This document shows, piece by piece, positions 16,289 through 26,699 of a DNA stretch of 64,000 bases. Position 1 is the first letter of the stretch, and each line of letters starts with the position of its first letter. Location: NCBI RefSeq assembly GCF_032268605.1, contig NZ_CP130318.1:1333001-1397000 (forward strand). The letters run 5' to 3'. Made by a program: the position numbers and the translations under genes. Origin of the DNA: Paenibacillus aurantius. Its GTDB lineage: Bacteria; Bacillota; Bacilli; Paenibacillales; NBRC-103111. The notes beneath the pieces were generated by a model. The model saw only the letters and a list, made by a program, of their open reading frames with translations, had not been told where the DNA came from and made no database searches.

Positions 16289-18142
16289 TTGACTTACCGC
16301 CAACGATTCTCGCTGTTGATCCTGCTCGATTCAACCATTGTCCTGACTGCCATTTTCTTCAGCCGTTTCCTCGTCAATGCTACGTTTAACGTCATCACGC
16401 TGCCGGTCGTCGTCAGTTCCATCGTTCTTTTGCTCAGCCATCATTATTTTTCCTTTATTTACAAGCTGTACAAAAAAGCCTGGGAATATGCAAGCGTCGG
16501 AGAACTTCTGACGATTTTCAAGGCCGTCACGTTCTCCATTCTGATCACCGCTACCGTTCAGCTGCTCGTGGTGCATGAAGCGTTCTTCCGGCTGCTTGCG
16601 GTCACCTGGATGATCCACATGCTGTTGATCGGGGGCTCCCGGTTCTGCTGGAGGGTGATCCGCGACACATACACGAAGCAAGACCCGCACATGAAACGGA
16701 CGATGATCATCGGGGCGGGCGCGGCCGGCACCATGGTGGCCCGCCATCTGGTCCGCAACCAAGATTCAAGGCTGCTTCCCGTGGCCTTTATCGATGATAA
16801 TGCCAAGAAGCACAATCTCGATATTATGGGGATTCCCGTTATCGGAGGAGTGGAGTGCATTGAGAAGGCGGTCGAGGAATGGAACATCGATCATATCGTG
16901 ATCGCCATTCCGTCGCTGAGCCGCAAAAACTTATCCGCGATTTCCCAGGAGTGCGCCAAGACGGCCGCCAAAACGCAAATCCTTCCCATGCTCGAGGATC
17001 TCATGACGGGTAAGATTTCTGTCAACCAGTTCCGGGACGTTCAGGTTGAGGATCTTCTTGGTCGCGAGCCGGTGGAGCTCGACATTAACGGAATCTCGGA
17101 GTCGATAACCGGGAAGGTGGTTCTCGTTACGGGAGCAGGCGGTTCGATCGGGTCGGAAATTTGCCGGCAGGTGGCTAAGTTCAAGCCTGAGAAGATGATT
17201 CTGCTGGGTCACGGCGAGAACAGCATTTACTCCATCGAGATGGAGCTGAAAGACCTGTACGCCGGCACCCGGATTGAGTTCATTACCGAGATCGCCGATA
17301 TCCAGGATGCCAAGCGGATGATGGGGGTTATGAACGCCCACCGTCCCCACGTCGTCTATCATGCCGCAGCTCACAAGCATGTACCGCTTATGGAACGGAA
17401 TCCGGATGAAGCGATCCGCAACAATGTGATGGGAACGATGAACGTAGCCCAGGCGGCCAGCCGATGCGGTGTCACGACCTTCGTCATGATCTCTACCGAC
17501 AAGGCCGTTAACCCGACGAGCGTCATGGGGGCGACCAAACGTCTCGCTGAGATGATGATCCAGCATATGGACAAGGTAAGCGCGACCCGGTTCGTCGCCG
17601 TGCGCTTCGGCAATGTGCTGGGAAGCCGGGGCAGCGTTATCCCCCGCTTCAAGCAGCAGATTGAGCGGGGAGGTCCTGTATCGGTCACGCACCCGGACAT
17701 GGTCCGGTATTTCATGACCATCCCGGAAGCCTCCCGGCTCGTCATCCAGGCCGGCTCGCTGGCTCGTGGAGGGGAGATTTTTGTCCTGGACATGGGGGAG
17801 CCCGTCAAGATCGTCGATCTGGCTAAGAACCTTATCCTGCTCTCCGGAAACTCGGTGGAGGAAATTGGAATTGAGTTTACCGGGATCCGCCCCGGCGAGA
17901 AGCTGTTCGAGGAGCTGCTGAAGGCGGACGAGGTACATGACAAGCAGGTTTACCCCAAAATTTACATCGGCAAAACAGCCAAGCTGTACATAGACGAGAT
18001 TGAGGAGATTCTCTCGACCTACCCGTCGCTCGATAAAGCTGCGCTGAGAACCCGGCTGCTCGACCTGGCGAACAACCGCGTGAAGCCGGCCCCCCAACCG
18101 AAACCGATGCCTATCGGCCTAGAAGGAGTGTTGACCGTATGA
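16289..18142 (+). CDS. epsC: EpsC: membrane nucleotide-sugar 4,6-dehydratase (CapD/PglF type)
   Basis: This 617-residue protein has four N-terminal membrane helices (to about residue 125) and a CoA-binding-like Rossmann domain ([13 protein letters not shown]). A C-terminal short-chain dehydrogenase domain follows with NAD motif [10 protein letters not shown] (near 285) and the STDKAV...MGATKR block, in which Met replaces the usual catalytic Tyr, a known trait of long-form UDP-GlcNAc 4,6-dehydratases. It makes a UDP-4-keto-6-deoxy sugar, the first step towards a 2,4-diamino-type sugar with EpsM and EpsN. TTG 16289 is chosen because AAAGGGTGA lies at a proper distance; an in-frame GTG at 16280 abuts its ribosome site. 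Confidence 0.88.
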   Translation: MTYRQRFSLLILLDSTIVLTAIFFSRFLVNATFNVITLPVVVSSIVLLLSHHYFSFIYKLYKKAWEYASVGELLTIFKAVTFSILITATVQLLVVHEAFFRLLAVTWMIHMLLIGGSRFCWRVIRDTYTKQDPHMKRTMIIGAGAAGTMVARHLVRNQDSRLLPVAFIDDNAKKHNLDIMGIPVIGGVECIEKAVEEWNIDHIVIAIPSLSRKNLSAISQECAKTAAKTQILPMLEDLMTGKISVNQFRDVQVEDLLGREPVELDINGISESITGKVVLVTGAGGSIGSEICRQVAKFKPEKMILLGHGENSIYSIEMELKDLYAGTRIEFITEIADIQDAKRMMGVMNAHRPHVVYHAAAHKHVPLMERNPDEAIRNNVMGTMNVAQAASRCGVTTFVMISTDKAVNPTSVMGATKRLAEMMIQHMDKVSATRFVAVRFGNVLGSRGSVIPRFKQQIERGGPVSVTHPDMVRYFMTIPEASRLVIQAGSLARGGEIFVLDMGEPVKIVDLAKNLILLSGNSVEEIGIEFTGIRPGEKLFEELLKADEVHDKQVYPKIYIGKTAKLYIDEIEEILSTYPSLDKAALRTRLLDLANNRVKPAPQPKPMPIGLEGVLTV

Positions 18143-19017
18143 AAGTGAGAAAAGCCATTATTCCGGCGGCCGGGCTCGGTACCCGTTTCCTTCCGGCCAC
18201 GAAAGCGATGCCTAAGGAAATGCTGCCGATCGTTGACAAGCCGACCATTCAGTACATTGTGGAAGAAGCCATTGAATCCGGAATAGAAGACATTATCATC
18301 GTGACGGGGAAAGGCAAGCGGGCGATTGAGGATCATTTCGACAGCTCCTTCGAGCTCGAGCATAATCTGCTCGAGAAAGGCAAGCTAGACCTGCTGAATG
18401 CCGTCCAGGAGTCCTCCACCATGGCGGATATCCATTATATCCGGCAAAAGGAACCTAGAGGGCTAGGGCATGCGATCTGGTGCGCCCGCAAATTCATCGG
18501 CAATGAGCCGTTCGCCATTCTGCTTGGAGACGACATCGTTCATGCCGAGAAGCCCTGCCTGAAGCAGATGATCGAGCAGTTCGACCGCTTCGAATCCTCC
18601 GTCGTGGGCGTTCAGCCTGTTTCCGATGAAGAGGTTTCCCGGTACGGGATTGTCGATGGAACGGAGATCGAGAAAGGGCTGCACAGCATTCGTCATTTGG
18701 TGGAGAAGCCGGCCAAAGGAGAAGCTCCCTCGAACCTGGCCATTCTCGGCCGGTATATTCTGACCCCGGCTATCTTCGATATTCTCGGCAGCCAGAAGCC
18801 TGGCGCGGGTGGAGAAATTCAGCTGACCGACGGCATTGCCGAGCTGAACCGGCATGAGGCCGTCTATGCGTATGAGTTCCAAGGAACCCGGTACGATGTA
18901 GGGGAGAAGATGGGCTTTATCCAGACGACTCTGGAATATGCGTTAAGGCGCGAGGATTTGCGGTACGGCCTGCTGGACTATTTGTCCAAGGTCGTAGAGA
19001 AGGAATTGATCCGCTAG
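18139..19017 (+). CDS. galU: UTP-glucose-1-phosphate uridylyltransferase
   Basis: This 292-residue protein has the signature [21 protein letters not shown] (core [17 protein letters not shown], residues 12-28) and the [20 protein letters not shown] block of bacterial GalU/GtaB enzymes. It converts glucose-1-phosphate and UTP to UDP-glucose. With GalE at 25530 it would supply UDP-glucose and UDP-galactose to the EPS glycosyltransferases. ATG overlaps the epsC stop by four bases (translational coupling). A housekeeping gtaB may exist elsewhere in the genome, so this is probably an EPS-dedicated copy. Confidence 0.93.
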   Translation: MKVRKAIIPAAGLGTRFLPATKAMPKEMLPIVDKPTIQYIVEEAIESGIEDIIIVTGKGKRAIEDHFDSSFELEHNLLEKGKLDLLNAVQESSTMADIHYIRQKEPRGLGHAIWCARKFIGNEPFAILLGDDIVHAEKPCLKQMIEQFDRFESSVVGVQPVSDEEVSRYGIVDGTEIEKGLHSIRHLVEKPAKGEAPSNLAILGRYILTPAIFDILGSQKPGAGGEIQLTDGIAELNRHEAVYAYEFQGTRYDVGEKMGFIQTTLEYALRREDLRYGLLDYLSKVVEKELIR

Positions 19018-20190
19018 ATGGCCGGCATGCGCAGAAAGGTTTTGTTTTGTGCGACAGTGGATTATCATTTCGAGGCCTTCCATCTCCCGTATTTGCAGTG
19101 GTTCCGGCAGCAGGGCTGGGAGGTTCACGTGGCCGCCAGCGGCTCCCGCGAGCTTCCCTATGTCGATCGCAAGTTCGAGCTTCCCGTTCAACGTTCGCCT
19201 TTTCGCCGGGAGAACCTCCAGGCCTATTCCATGCTGAAAACCATCATAGAGGAGAATGGATACGACCTCATTCATGGCCATACGCCGATGGGAGGAGTCC
19301 TCGCCCGCTTGGCGGCGCGTAGGGAACGGAAGAAAGGAACCCGCGTGCTGTACACGGCTCACGGGTTTCACTTCTGCAAAGGGGCTCCGCTTCTGAACTG
19401 GCTCGTCTATTTCCCAATCGAGAAATTCCTCTCCTCGTATACCGACTGCCTGATTACCATCAATGAGGAGGATTACGCTTTTGCCCGGAGACGGCTTCAT
19501 GCCGGCCGACTGGAGCGGGTCCATGGGGTCGGCGTGGATACGGAGCGGTTCCGCCCGCTGAACGAGGAGAAGAGGATAGAAGCAAGAAAGCCCTTTGGCT
19601 TCCGGCCAGAGGAATTCCTGCTGTTCTATGCGGCCGAATTCAATGGGAACAAGAACCAGGAGCTTCTGATCCGGGCAATGGTTGCCCTTCGTAAGGAAGC
19701 GCCTCAAGCCCGGCTGCTGCTGGCGGGAGACGGCCCCATGAAGGAAGCTTGCCAAGCCGCCGCTATCCGCCTTGGAGTAGCCGACCGGGTGGATTTCCTG
19801 GGCCACCGCAAAGATATCGACGTGCTTCTTCCCTTGTGTGATGCGGCGGTTGCCTCGAGCAGAAGGGAAGGGCTGCCGGTCAATATTATGGAGGCCATGG
19901 CCTGCGGACTTCCCGTTGTGGCCAGTGTCAACCGGGGGCATTCCGAGCTCGTCGAAGACGGACTGAACGGCTTTCTCATTCCAGATGAGAATGACCAGCG
20001 GTTTGCCTCACGGCTGCTAGAGCTGATCCGATCTCCGGAGCTGTGCCGTCGGATGGGGGAAGAGAATACAAGAAGGGTTCAACTCTATTCGCTCCGTCAG
20101 GTCAAGGAAGAACTGACCGGTATATACAAGCGTTATTCTTTGGAGGATAAGCATGAAGCCGAAGGTAAGTATAGTGGTGCCTATCTATAA
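19018..20190 (+). CDS. epsD: EpsD-like glycosyltransferase family 4
   Basis: This 390-residue GT-B enzyme has an EpsD-type N-terminus (VLFCATVDYHFEAFHLPYLQW) and a LIHGHTPMGGVLARL acceptor region. Its C-terminal domain has REGLPVNIMEAMACGLPVV carrying the EX7E donor motif. It follows galU immediately (TAG then ATG). An alternative ATG nine bases further in (19027) is also possible. Gene order epsC-(galU)-epsD follows B. subtilis with galU inserted. It is predicted to act early in repeat-unit assembly. Confidence 0.87.
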   Translation: MAGMRRKVLFCATVDYHFEAFHLPYLQWFRQQGWEVHVAASGSRELPYVDRKFELPVQRSPFRRENLQAYSMLKTIIEENGYDLIHGHTPMGGVLARLAARRERKKGTRVLYTAHGFHFCKGAPLLNWLVYFPIEKFLSSYTDCLITINEEDYAFARRRLHAGRLERVHGVGVDTERFRPLNEEKRIEARKPFGFRPEEFLLFYAAEFNGNKNQELLIRAMVALRKEAPQARLLLAGDGPMKEACQAAAIRLGVADRVDFLGHRKDIDVLLPLCDAAVASSRREGLPVNIMEAMACGLPVVASVNRGHSELVEDGLNGFLIPDENDQRFASRLLELIRSPELCRRMGEENTRRVQLYSLRQVKEELTGIYKRYSLEDKHEAEGKYSGAYL

Positions 20191-21220
20191 CATGGAGCCC
20201 TATCTGGCCCGGTGCCTGGACAGCCTGCTTGCCCAGACGCTGAAGCCGATTGAGATCCTTGCCGTAAACGACGGGTCCACGGATTCGACGGGAGCCCTTC
20301 TCCGGGAGTATGCCGAACGGGATCCGCGGATCGTGGTCCTCGAACAGGAGAACGCCGGCGTGTCGGCGGCCCGTAACCGCGGCATAGAAGCAGCCCAGGG
20401 GGACTACATTGGGTTCGTGGACCCAGATGATTGGGTCGAACCGGATATGTACGCCGAGATGCTGGGGGCTGCGGTGGGGGATGGCGCGGATATTGTTATG
20501 TGCACCTACACCCGGGAGTTCGGTACCCACAGCAAGGAAAAGGTTTTCGATCTGCCGGCGAAGGTAACTTATGCCCGGGAGGAGCTGAGGGAAACAGTAA
20601 TGAGAAGGCTCGTGGGCCCTCTCAAGGAAGAACTCGCCCAGCCCGATTATCTCGATGCTTGGGGAACCGTCTGGTCGAAGCTGTACCGTAGCGATCTTCT
20701 TAAGGATAACGTGCTCGAGTTTGTGGATCTCCACTTGGTGGGAACGAACGAGGATTCGCTTTTTAACATCCACGCTTTCTATCATGCAGAGAAGTTCGTC
20801 ATGCTGAACAAGCCGTTCTACCATTACTGGCGGGCCAATGCCTCTTCTGTCACCTCCGGTTATAAGCCGGACTTGAAGGACCAATGGTTCCGTCTGTACG
20901 GGATGATCGAAGGCTTCTTGAACGAAAACGGACTTCCCGCTTCCTATTATGAGGCGCTTAACAACCGGATCTGTCTCAATACGCTCGGACTGGGATTGAA
21001 TACAGTGGGAGCTGGTAATACAGCAGCCGCTGTGGCCAAGGTCCGCAAGCTGAACGATATTCTGAACGACGAACGGATCCAGGAGGCTTTCCGGGCGTTC
21101 GAAATGGCGTACTGTCCGGCGGTATGGAGAACGTTCTATCTATGTGCAAAGCTCCGGTTTGCGGCTGGCTTCTACGTCATGCTGGTGACCATGGAAAGGC
21201 TACGAAAGATTGTCAAATAG
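20153..21220 (+). CDS. glycosyltransferase family 2 (EPS operon 2)
   Basis: This 355-residue GT-A enzyme opens PKVSIVVPIYNMEPYLARC, with VNDGSTDST and the metal-binding FVDPDDWVEPDM. Its start overlaps the end of epsD by 38 bases, with GGAGGATA eight bases before the ATG, so the two are translationally linked. It resembles EpsJ/EpsE-class GT2 enzymes, but I see no evidence for the EpsE flagellar-clutch role. C-terminal hydrophobic residues suggest membrane association. Confidence 0.86.
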   Translation: MKPKVSIVVPIYNMEPYLARCLDSLLAQTLKPIEILAVNDGSTDSTGALLREYAERDPRIVVLEQENAGVSAARNRGIEAAQGDYIGFVDPDDWVEPDMYAEMLGAAVGDGADIVMCTYTREFGTHSKEKVFDLPAKVTYAREELRETVMRRLVGPLKEELAQPDYLDAWGTVWSKLYRSDLLKDNVLEFVDLHLVGTNEDSLFNIHAFYHAEKFVMLNKPFYHYWRANASSVTSGYKPDLKDQWFRLYGMIEGFLNENGLPASYYEALNNRICLNTLGLGLNTVGAGNTAAAVAKVRKLNDILNDERIQEAFRAFEMAYCPAVWRTFYLCAKLRFAAGFYVMLVTMERLRKIVK

Positions 21221-21232
21221 GAGTGACTTCTT

Positions 21233-22354
21233 CTGAAAACGATACGTGTGCTTCAAGTCGTGACCGTGATGAACCGGGGCGGTCTGGAAACGATGCTGAT
21301 GAACTATTACCGTCAGATGGACCGCAGCCGGATCCAATTCGACTTTATGGTTCACCGGGAAGAAAAGGGTCATTATGATGACGAGATTATCAGCCTGGGC
21401 GGCCGCATCTTCCGTATGCCGGCCATTCGTCCGGGCAGCTACCGGCTATATTTTCAAAAGCTGGATTTGTTCTTCAAGGAGCATCCGAATTACCCGGTTG
21501 TGCATTCCCATATTAACGAGAACAGCTCCTTCGTTCTACGGGCGGCGAAGCAGGCAGGGGTACCATGCCGGATCGCCCACAGCCACTTGAGCGATTTGGG
21601 GCTCGACCTGAAGCTGCCTTTCCGGCTCTACGCGCGTTATGCAATGAAGGATCATCCGAACCGGTTCTTTGCCTGCTCGCGTCATGCGGGACAGTGGCTG
21701 TTCGGCAAGGATCCCGCCGCATCCAAAGAGGTCGTTGTCCTAAACAATGCCGTCAATGTGGATAGCTACCGGTACGATCCGGCCGCCCGGGAGCGGATCC
21801 GGAAGGAATGGCAGGCTGGGGACCGGTTGGTCATCGGTCACGTCGGCCGGTTCAACAAGCAGAAGAACCATACGCTGCTGCTCGATATTTTCAAGGCCGT
21901 CCACAACCGCCGGCCCGACGCCATGCTGGTTATGGCGGGAGAGGGGCATCTGAGACCGGCGATCGAGAAGAAGGCCGAGAAGCTGGGGCTGACCCCCCAC
22001 GTCAAATTTCTCGGTGTTCGGGGAGACATCCCCGATCTGATGCAGGGGATGGACTTGTTCCTTTTTCCTTCCCTGTTCGAGGGACTTCCGGTGGTGCTGG
22101 TCGAGGCTCAGGCCGCCGGCTTGCGCTGTGTGGTATCCGATACCATCACGCCGGAAACCGATGTGACGGGCAGGGTTCGGTTCACTCCGTTGAAGAGTTC
22201 CCCGGAAGCATGGGCGGATGCCATTCTGGGCTCTACCTACGAGCACGCGGACACGGCTGAGATGATGCGGAGAAAGCGTTACGATACCCGGTCGATGGCC
22301 GAATGGCTGACCGGCTTCTATTTGGGCCAAGGCCAGCCGGCCGGGCAGGCTTAG
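21233..22354 (+). CDS. epsF: EpsF-like glycosyltransferase family 4, probable CTG start
   Basis: This is a GT-B enzyme of about 373 residues with RVLQVVTVMNRGGLETMLMNYY, FMVHREEKGHYDDEI and FPSLFEGLPVVLVEAQ, all typical of EpsF. No ATG, GTG or TTG lies at the expected distance from the ribosome site AGGAGTGA (21219-21226). CTG at 21233 does, and would give M-KTIRVLQVV, matching the paralogue at 24384 (MMKKVRVLHVM). The first standard start is GTG 21248, 21 bases after the ribosome site. Role: sugar transfer to the EPS repeat unit. Confidence 0.85.
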   Translation: MKTIRVLQVVTVMNRGGLETMLMNYYRQMDRSRIQFDFMVHREEKGHYDDEIISLGGRIFRMPAIRPGSYRLYFQKLDLFFKEHPNYPVVHSHINENSSFVLRAAKQAGVPCRIAHSHLSDLGLDLKLPFRLYARYAMKDHPNRFFACSRHAGQWLFGKDPAASKEVVVLNNAVNVDSYRYDPAARERIRKEWQAGDRLVIGHVGRFNKQKNHTLLLDIFKAVHNRRPDAMLVMAGEGHLRPAIEKKAEKLGLTPHVKFLGVRGDIPDLMQGMDLFLFPSLFEGLPVVLVEAQAAGLRCVVSDTITPETDVTGRVRFTPLKSSPEAWADAILGSTYEHADTAEMMRRKRYDTRSMAEWLTGFYLGQGQPAGQA

Positions 22355-22370
22355 ACGGGAGGACTTCAAG

Positions 22371-23282
22371 ATGAAACCTACACTGACGGTGTTCACCCCG
22401 ACCTATAACCGGGCTTATACCTTGCCGCTATGCTACGAAAGCTTAAAACGTCAAACCTCCCGGGATTTCGTCTGGCTGATCATTGACGACGGTTCTACCG
22501 ACGGAACCGAGGAGCTCGTGAAGGGATGGATGACGGAGGGAATCGTTCCCATCCGGTACCATTACCAGGCTAATCAAGGGATGCACGGGGCTCATAATAC
22601 CGCCTACGAGCTGATCGATACGGAGCTTAATGTCTGTATCGATTCCGACGATTACCTGTCGGACTACGCCGTAGAACGGATTGTTACCTTCTGGAGAGAG
22701 CACGGCAGCGACCGTTATGCGGGATTGGTCGGGCTGGACGCCACACCGGATGGACAGATCATTGGAACGCAAATGCCTGCTGAGCTGAAGGAGTCCACTC
22801 TCTCCGGCTTATACGGCCTTCATAAGGTGAAGGGGGACAAGAAGCTCGTTTACCGGTCCGAATTGACCCGACGGTATCCGCCGTATCCCTTGTTCCCCGG
22901 TGAGAAATATTGCCCGCTCAGCTATAAATATTTGCTGATCGATCAGGATTACCCGCTGCTTGTCATGAACGAGGTGCTCTGCCACGTGGAGTATTTGACG
23001 GACGGCTCCAGCTTGAACATGCTGCGGCAGTACAAGCGTAACCCGCGCGGCTTTCTCTTTTTCCGGCAAGCGGCCATGAGGTACGCTCCGACCTATAAGG
23101 AGAAGTTTAGGGAATCGGTCCATTATGTCTCGAGCAGCTTGTTAATCAAAAAATACGGATTTCTTAAAGAATCTCCTTGTAAGTTTATTACGCTGCTGGC
23201 CATGCCCTTGGGAGTGCTGCTTTACCTATATATTTCGAATACTAACAAAGCTGCCGTTTCGGGTAAGATTGCCCGCGGATAA
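22371..23282 (+). CDS. glycosyltransferase family 2 (EPS operon 2)
   Basis: This 303-residue GT-A protein opens LTVFTPTYNRAYTLPLCYESL, with LIIDDGSTDGTEELV and the CIDSDDYLSDYA metal site. GGGAGGA is eight bases before the ATG. The C-terminal 30 residues are hydrophobic (LLAMPLGVLLYLYI), suggesting a membrane anchor or amphipathic helix. It lies between epsF and the Wzy gene; donor unknown. Confidence 0.85.
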   Translation: MKPTLTVFTPTYNRAYTLPLCYESLKRQTSRDFVWLIIDDGSTDGTEELVKGWMTEGIVPIRYHYQANQGMHGAHNTAYELIDTELNVCIDSDDYLSDYAVERIVTFWREHGSDRYAGLVGLDATPDGQIIGTQMPAELKESTLSGLYGLHKVKGDKKLVYRSELTRRYPPYPLFPGEKYCPLSYKYLLIDQDYPLLVMNEVLCHVEYLTDGSSLNMLRQYKRNPRGFLFFRQAAMRYAPTYKEKFRESVHYVSSSLLIKKYGFLKESPCKFITLLAMPLGVLLYLYISNTNKAAVSGKIARG

Positions 23283-23293
23283 GAGGGAATATA

Positions 23294-24361
23294 ATGGGGA
23301 TTTTATGGATCACTCTTTTTTTGGTTTTTCTATTGGCCTTCTACTCGAGATTTCTGGCTAAACCGGTTTCCAACGGGTTTATTACCTTCCAGCCAAACCG
23401 ATTTATGATGCTGCTTGCCATGCTTCTCATGGCTGTAGTTTCAGGCTTACGTAACAATATAGGCGATACTTTTTTTTACATGTATTCCTATAACAATTTC
23501 CCATTGGAATGGTCAGATATTAAGTTTGAAGCTGATTTTGGGTTTAATCTGATGCAGTTGTTGCTGCAAAAGATATCAGAAGACGCCCAGTTATTGATTT
23601 TCACAGTAGCTTTGATAACTAATGTTTTCATTATTTATGTTTTGTATAAATACTCCAATTTGTTCGAATTGAGCTTATATCTGTACTTTACGACTGGGCT
23701 TTATTTAATGTCCATGAATGGGATTCGACAATTTCTTGCCGCTGCTCTGGCCTTCGCCGCAACTAAATTCATTTTCGAAGGCAGTTGGCACAAATACATT
23801 CTTGTTATCTTACTGGCTGCCACCATTCATCAGTCCGCTTTGGTTCTAATCCCGATTTATTTTATCGTAAGACGAAAGGCATGGACCTATCAGACCTTTA
23901 TTTTGCTCTCGCTCGCGATCATCTTCGTGATCGGCTTCGCTCAGTTTTCTGGAGCCTTATTCACCGTTATTAAAGATACCAAATATAGCGAATATCAGAA
24001 TTTGGAAACCAATGGAGCAAATTTCCTTCGAGTAATCGTTACGGCCGTTCCTCTTGTCATCGCCTTTCTGGGAAGACACCGATTAAGAGAACTGTTCCCC
24101 AAAGCTGACTATATCGTGAATTTGTCATTAATTAATGTCGTCATTATGTTAATCGCTACCCAACAATGGGTATTCGCCCGGTTTAGCTTCTACTTCGGCT
24201 TGTATAATCTTCTTCTGATTCCTTGGATCGTGAAGCTTTTTGTTCGCAAAGAGCAGAGGCTGATTTATTATCTCATTGTACTTTTCTACTTTGTTTACTG
24301 TTATTACGAGAATGTAGTTAGTTTGAATATTATTTACAAAAGCGATTTCCTTAAATTTTAA
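23294..24361 (+). CDS. epsG: EpsG-family polysaccharide polymerase (Wzy-like)
   Basis: This 355-residue integral membrane protein has about ten hydrophobic segments. The N-terminal VSGLRNNIGDTFFYMYSYN and the loop GLYLMSMNGIRQFLAAALAF are the conserved features of the EpsG (Wzy-type) family. It would join repeat units on the outer face of the membrane after flipping. Base use is A+T-rich compared with the flanking genes, normal for Wzy genes. It is the only candidate polymerase in the window. Confidence 0.87.
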   Translation: MGILWITLFLVFLLAFYSRFLAKPVSNGFITFQPNRFMMLLAMLLMAVVSGLRNNIGDTFFYMYSYNNFPLEWSDIKFEADFGFNLMQLLLQKISEDAQLLIFTVALITNVFIIYVLYKYSNLFELSLYLYFTTGLYLMSMNGIRQFLAAALAFAATKFIFEGSWHKYILVILLAATIHQSALVLIPIYFIVRRKAWTYQTFILLSLAIIFVIGFAQFSGALFTVIKDTKYSEYQNLETNGANFLRVIVTAVPLVIAFLGRHRLRELFPKADYIVNLSLINVVIMLIATQQWVFARFSFYFGLYNLLLIPWIVKLFVRKEQRLIYYLIVLFYFVYCYYENVVSLNIIYKSDFLKF

Positions 24362-24383
24362 AGCAGTTGGAGACAGGTGCGAA

Positions 24384-25508
24384 ATGATGAAGAAAGTAAG
24401 GGTACTGCATGTGATGGGCGGATTGTGGTGCGGCGGGACTGAATCATATGTCATGAACATGTTCCGATCCATCGACCGGGAAAAGGTTCAGTTTGAGTTT
24501 TTGATTCACGAAAGGGCCAAGGCCCATTATGACGACGAGGTTCTGTCCCTGGGAGGAAGGATCTATAGAATTCCGGACAGAACGGAAATTGGGACGATCC
24601 GCTACCTTTGGCATTTGATATGGACCCTCAAACAAATAAGACCGGATATCATCCATGCTCATGCTATGTTCAATGCTGGGGTCGTTATGCTGGCTGCATT
24701 TCTTGTCGGTATCCGAAAAAGGGTATGTCATTCGCACAGCACCGATGATCAGGCTGAATTCGTCGGCTTATCACGAAAACTTTTTCAGTTTATTATGCGC
24801 CTCTGTGTTCAGCTGTTTTCGACCGATTATGCAGCTTGTAGCGAAACCGCAGCCCAGTTTCTTTTTGGTAGTAAGAGGGTGGAAGCGGGTGAAGTAAGGG
24901 TAATTAATAACGGGATAAATTTGAGTAAATTTTTGGAAGTTGAAACGCAAAAAGTTGACATAATAAGGAGGGAACTTCAAATATCGGAGAATCGTTACGT
25001 TATCGGACTCGTTTCTCGGTTGGTAGAGGTCAAGAACCCTCTTTTTTTTATAGGTTTACTAGAAAAACTATGTGAAGTACATAAGGACATCATGGTTGTG
25101 GTAGTCGGAGAAGGGCCATTAAAGCCAGTAATTGAAGAAGAAGTTAGTAAAAGAAACCTTGGGGAACATGTTCGATTGACTGGAAATCGGGATGATGTTC
25201 ATTTAATGATGAGTATATTTGACATATTCATGCTCCCTTCTTTTTTTGAAGGATTAGGGATTGTAGCAATTGAGGCACAGGCCAGAGGAGTACCATGTTT
25301 GTTGTCTGAAAAAGTGCCTTTAAGAACAGATCTTGGGCTGGGCTTGGTTCAATTTTTGCCATTGGATGACGAGCAAAGGTGGATTGATGCCATTGAGGCA
25401 AAGCCCTCGAAGTTGAATGATATTCATCAAATCAAAAAAATCTTTCATCAAAAGGGTTACGACAGTTTAAGTTCTTCAAATCAGTTGTTAAAGGTTTACG
25501 GAATTTAA
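24384..25508 (+). CDS. EpsF-like glycosyltransferase family 4 with mosaic base composition
   Basis: This 374-residue GT-B enzyme starts KVRVLHVMGGLWCGGTESYVMNM, shares HYDDEVLSLGGRIYRIP with EpsF at 21233, and has the donor motif SFFEGLGIVAIEAQARGVPC. The first 400 or so bases are moderate in G+C, but from about 24840 to the end the sequence is strikingly A+T-rich, with A/T third positions, whereas galE right after it is G+C-rich. This suggests that the 3' half, encoding the donor-binding domain, was acquired by recombination. No frameshift is seen. Confidence 0.85.
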   Translation: MMKKVRVLHVMGGLWCGGTESYVMNMFRSIDREKVQFEFLIHERAKAHYDDEVLSLGGRIYRIPDRTEIGTIRYLWHLIWTLKQIRPDIIHAHAMFNAGVVMLAAFLVGIRKRVCHSHSTDDQAEFVGLSRKLFQFIMRLCVQLFSTDYAACSETAAQFLFGSKRVEAGEVRVINNGINLSKFLEVETQKVDIIRRELQISENRYVIGLVSRLVEVKNPLFFIGLLEKLCEVHKDIMVVVVGEGPLKPVIEEEVSKRNLGEHVRLTGNRDDVHLMMSIFDIFMLPSFFEGLGIVAIEAQARGVPCLLSEKVPLRTDLGLGLVQFLPLDDEQRWIDAIEAKPSKLNDIHQIKKIFHQKGYDSLSSSNQLLKVYGI

Positions 25509-25529
25509 TCCAATAGGAGGTGTCGTCGA

Positions 25530-26597
25530 ATGGCCATTCTCGTAACCGGAGGCTCGGGATATATCGGCAGCCATACGTGCGTGGAACTGTTGAACGCAGG
25601 CTATGACCTGGTGGTGGTTGACAACCTGTACAACAGCAGCCTGGAGGCCCTTAAGAGAGTCCGGGAGCTGACCGGCAAGGATTTCAGCTTCTATCTGGTC
25701 GATCTGCTCGACGAAAAAGAGCTGGATCATGTCTTTGCGGAGAACCGGATCGAGGCGGTCATTCACTTCGCCGGGCTTAAAGCGGTGGGAGAGTCGGTGC
25801 GGCTGCCCCTCTGGTATTACCACAACAACCTGGCCGGTACCTTGGTGCTGAGCCGAGTCATGGAGAAATACGGCGTGAAGACCATGGTCTTCAGCTCGTC
25901 CGCCACCGTGTACGGAAGACCGGAACAGATGCCGATCCGCGAGGATTCCCCGCTCGGTGCCGCCAATCCTTACGGCCGGACGAAGCTGATGATTGAAGAT
26001 ATGCTGCGGGATGTTGCCGCTTCCGATCCCCAGTGGAGCATAGCGCTGCTCCGCTACTTTAACCCGGTCGGGGCTCACGAGAGCGGACGGATCGGGGAGG
26101 ACCCGAACGGGACTCCCAATAACCTGATGCCCTATATCACGCAGGTGGCGGCGGGCCGCCATAAAGAATTGAAAGTATTCGGCAGCGATTACCCGACGCC
26201 GGACGGAACGGGCGTACGGGATTACATCCATGTGGTGGACCTGGCGGAAGGGCATCTGAAGGCGCTGGAGAAGGTAATGGGCGGGAAAGGCATCGAAGCC
26301 TATAACCTGGGAACCGGCAGGGGGTACAGCGTGCTCGAGCTGGTAGCCGCCTTCGAAAGAATGACCGGAACGAAGATCCCCTACACGCTTACGGATCGCC
26401 GGCCGGGAGACGCACCGGTCTGCTACGCGGATCCGTTCAAAGCCGAGAGAGAGCTCGGATGGAGCGCCGAGAGAGGCATCGAGGAAATGTGCGTCGACGC
26501 CTGGCGGTGGCAGGCGAACAATCCGGCGGGCTACCGAAGCCCAGGGACCGAAATCGCCCGTGAAAAGACCCGCTCCTATGGGGCGGTAGTCGTCTAA
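25530..26597 (+). CDS. galE: UDP-glucose 4-epimerase
   Basis: This 355-residue extended short-chain dehydrogenase has the NAD-binding GGSGYIG at residues 7-13, a catalytic S/T region FSSSATVYG, and YxxxK as Y148-K152 (NPYGRTK). It interconverts UDP-glucose and UDP-galactose. It is slightly longer than the usual 330-340 residues through a C-terminal tail after NNPAGY. TAGGAGGTG precedes the ATG. Its place in operon 2 suggests that it supplies UDP-galactose for the EPS; a genome-level second copy cannot be excluded. Confidence 0.94.
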   Translation: MAILVTGGSGYIGSHTCVELLNAGYDLVVVDNLYNSSLEALKRVRELTGKDFSFYLVDLLDEKELDHVFAENRIEAVIHFAGLKAVGESVRLPLWYYHNNLAGTLVLSRVMEKYGVKTMVFSSSATVYGRPEQMPIREDSPLGAANPYGRTKLMIEDMLRDVAASDPQWSIALLRYFNPVGAHESGRIGEDPNGTPNNLMPYITQVAAGRHKELKVFGSDYPTPDGTGVRDYIHVVDLAEGHLKALEKVMGGKGIEAYNLGTGRGYSVLELVAAFERMTGTKIPYTLTDRRPGDAPVCYADPFKAERELGWSAERGIEEMCVDAWRWQANNPAGYRSPGTEIAREKTRSYGAVVV

Positions 26598-26608
26598 GGT
26601 TCGGCCTA

Positions 26609-26631
26609 CCAAGGTACCGGATAAGACACTA
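26609..26631 (+). repeat. solitary end of the MITE-like repeat
   Basis: The sequence GGTACCGGATAAGACACTA after galE matches the right end of the repeats at 48880-48974 and 60006-60100 with one or two changes. No matching left end is seen nearby, so it is a fragment or remnant. Confidence 0.55.
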
Positions 26632-26699
26632 GATCATACTGCGAAATGGAACGGATTCCGGACAGTATCTGCTTCCAGTGTAGACATCGGAGGAGTTTT

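Noticed and set aside
16931-18097. 388-codon ORF antisense to epsC
   Set aside because: Shadow frame; epsC on the plus strand has clear domain motifs and an operon context.
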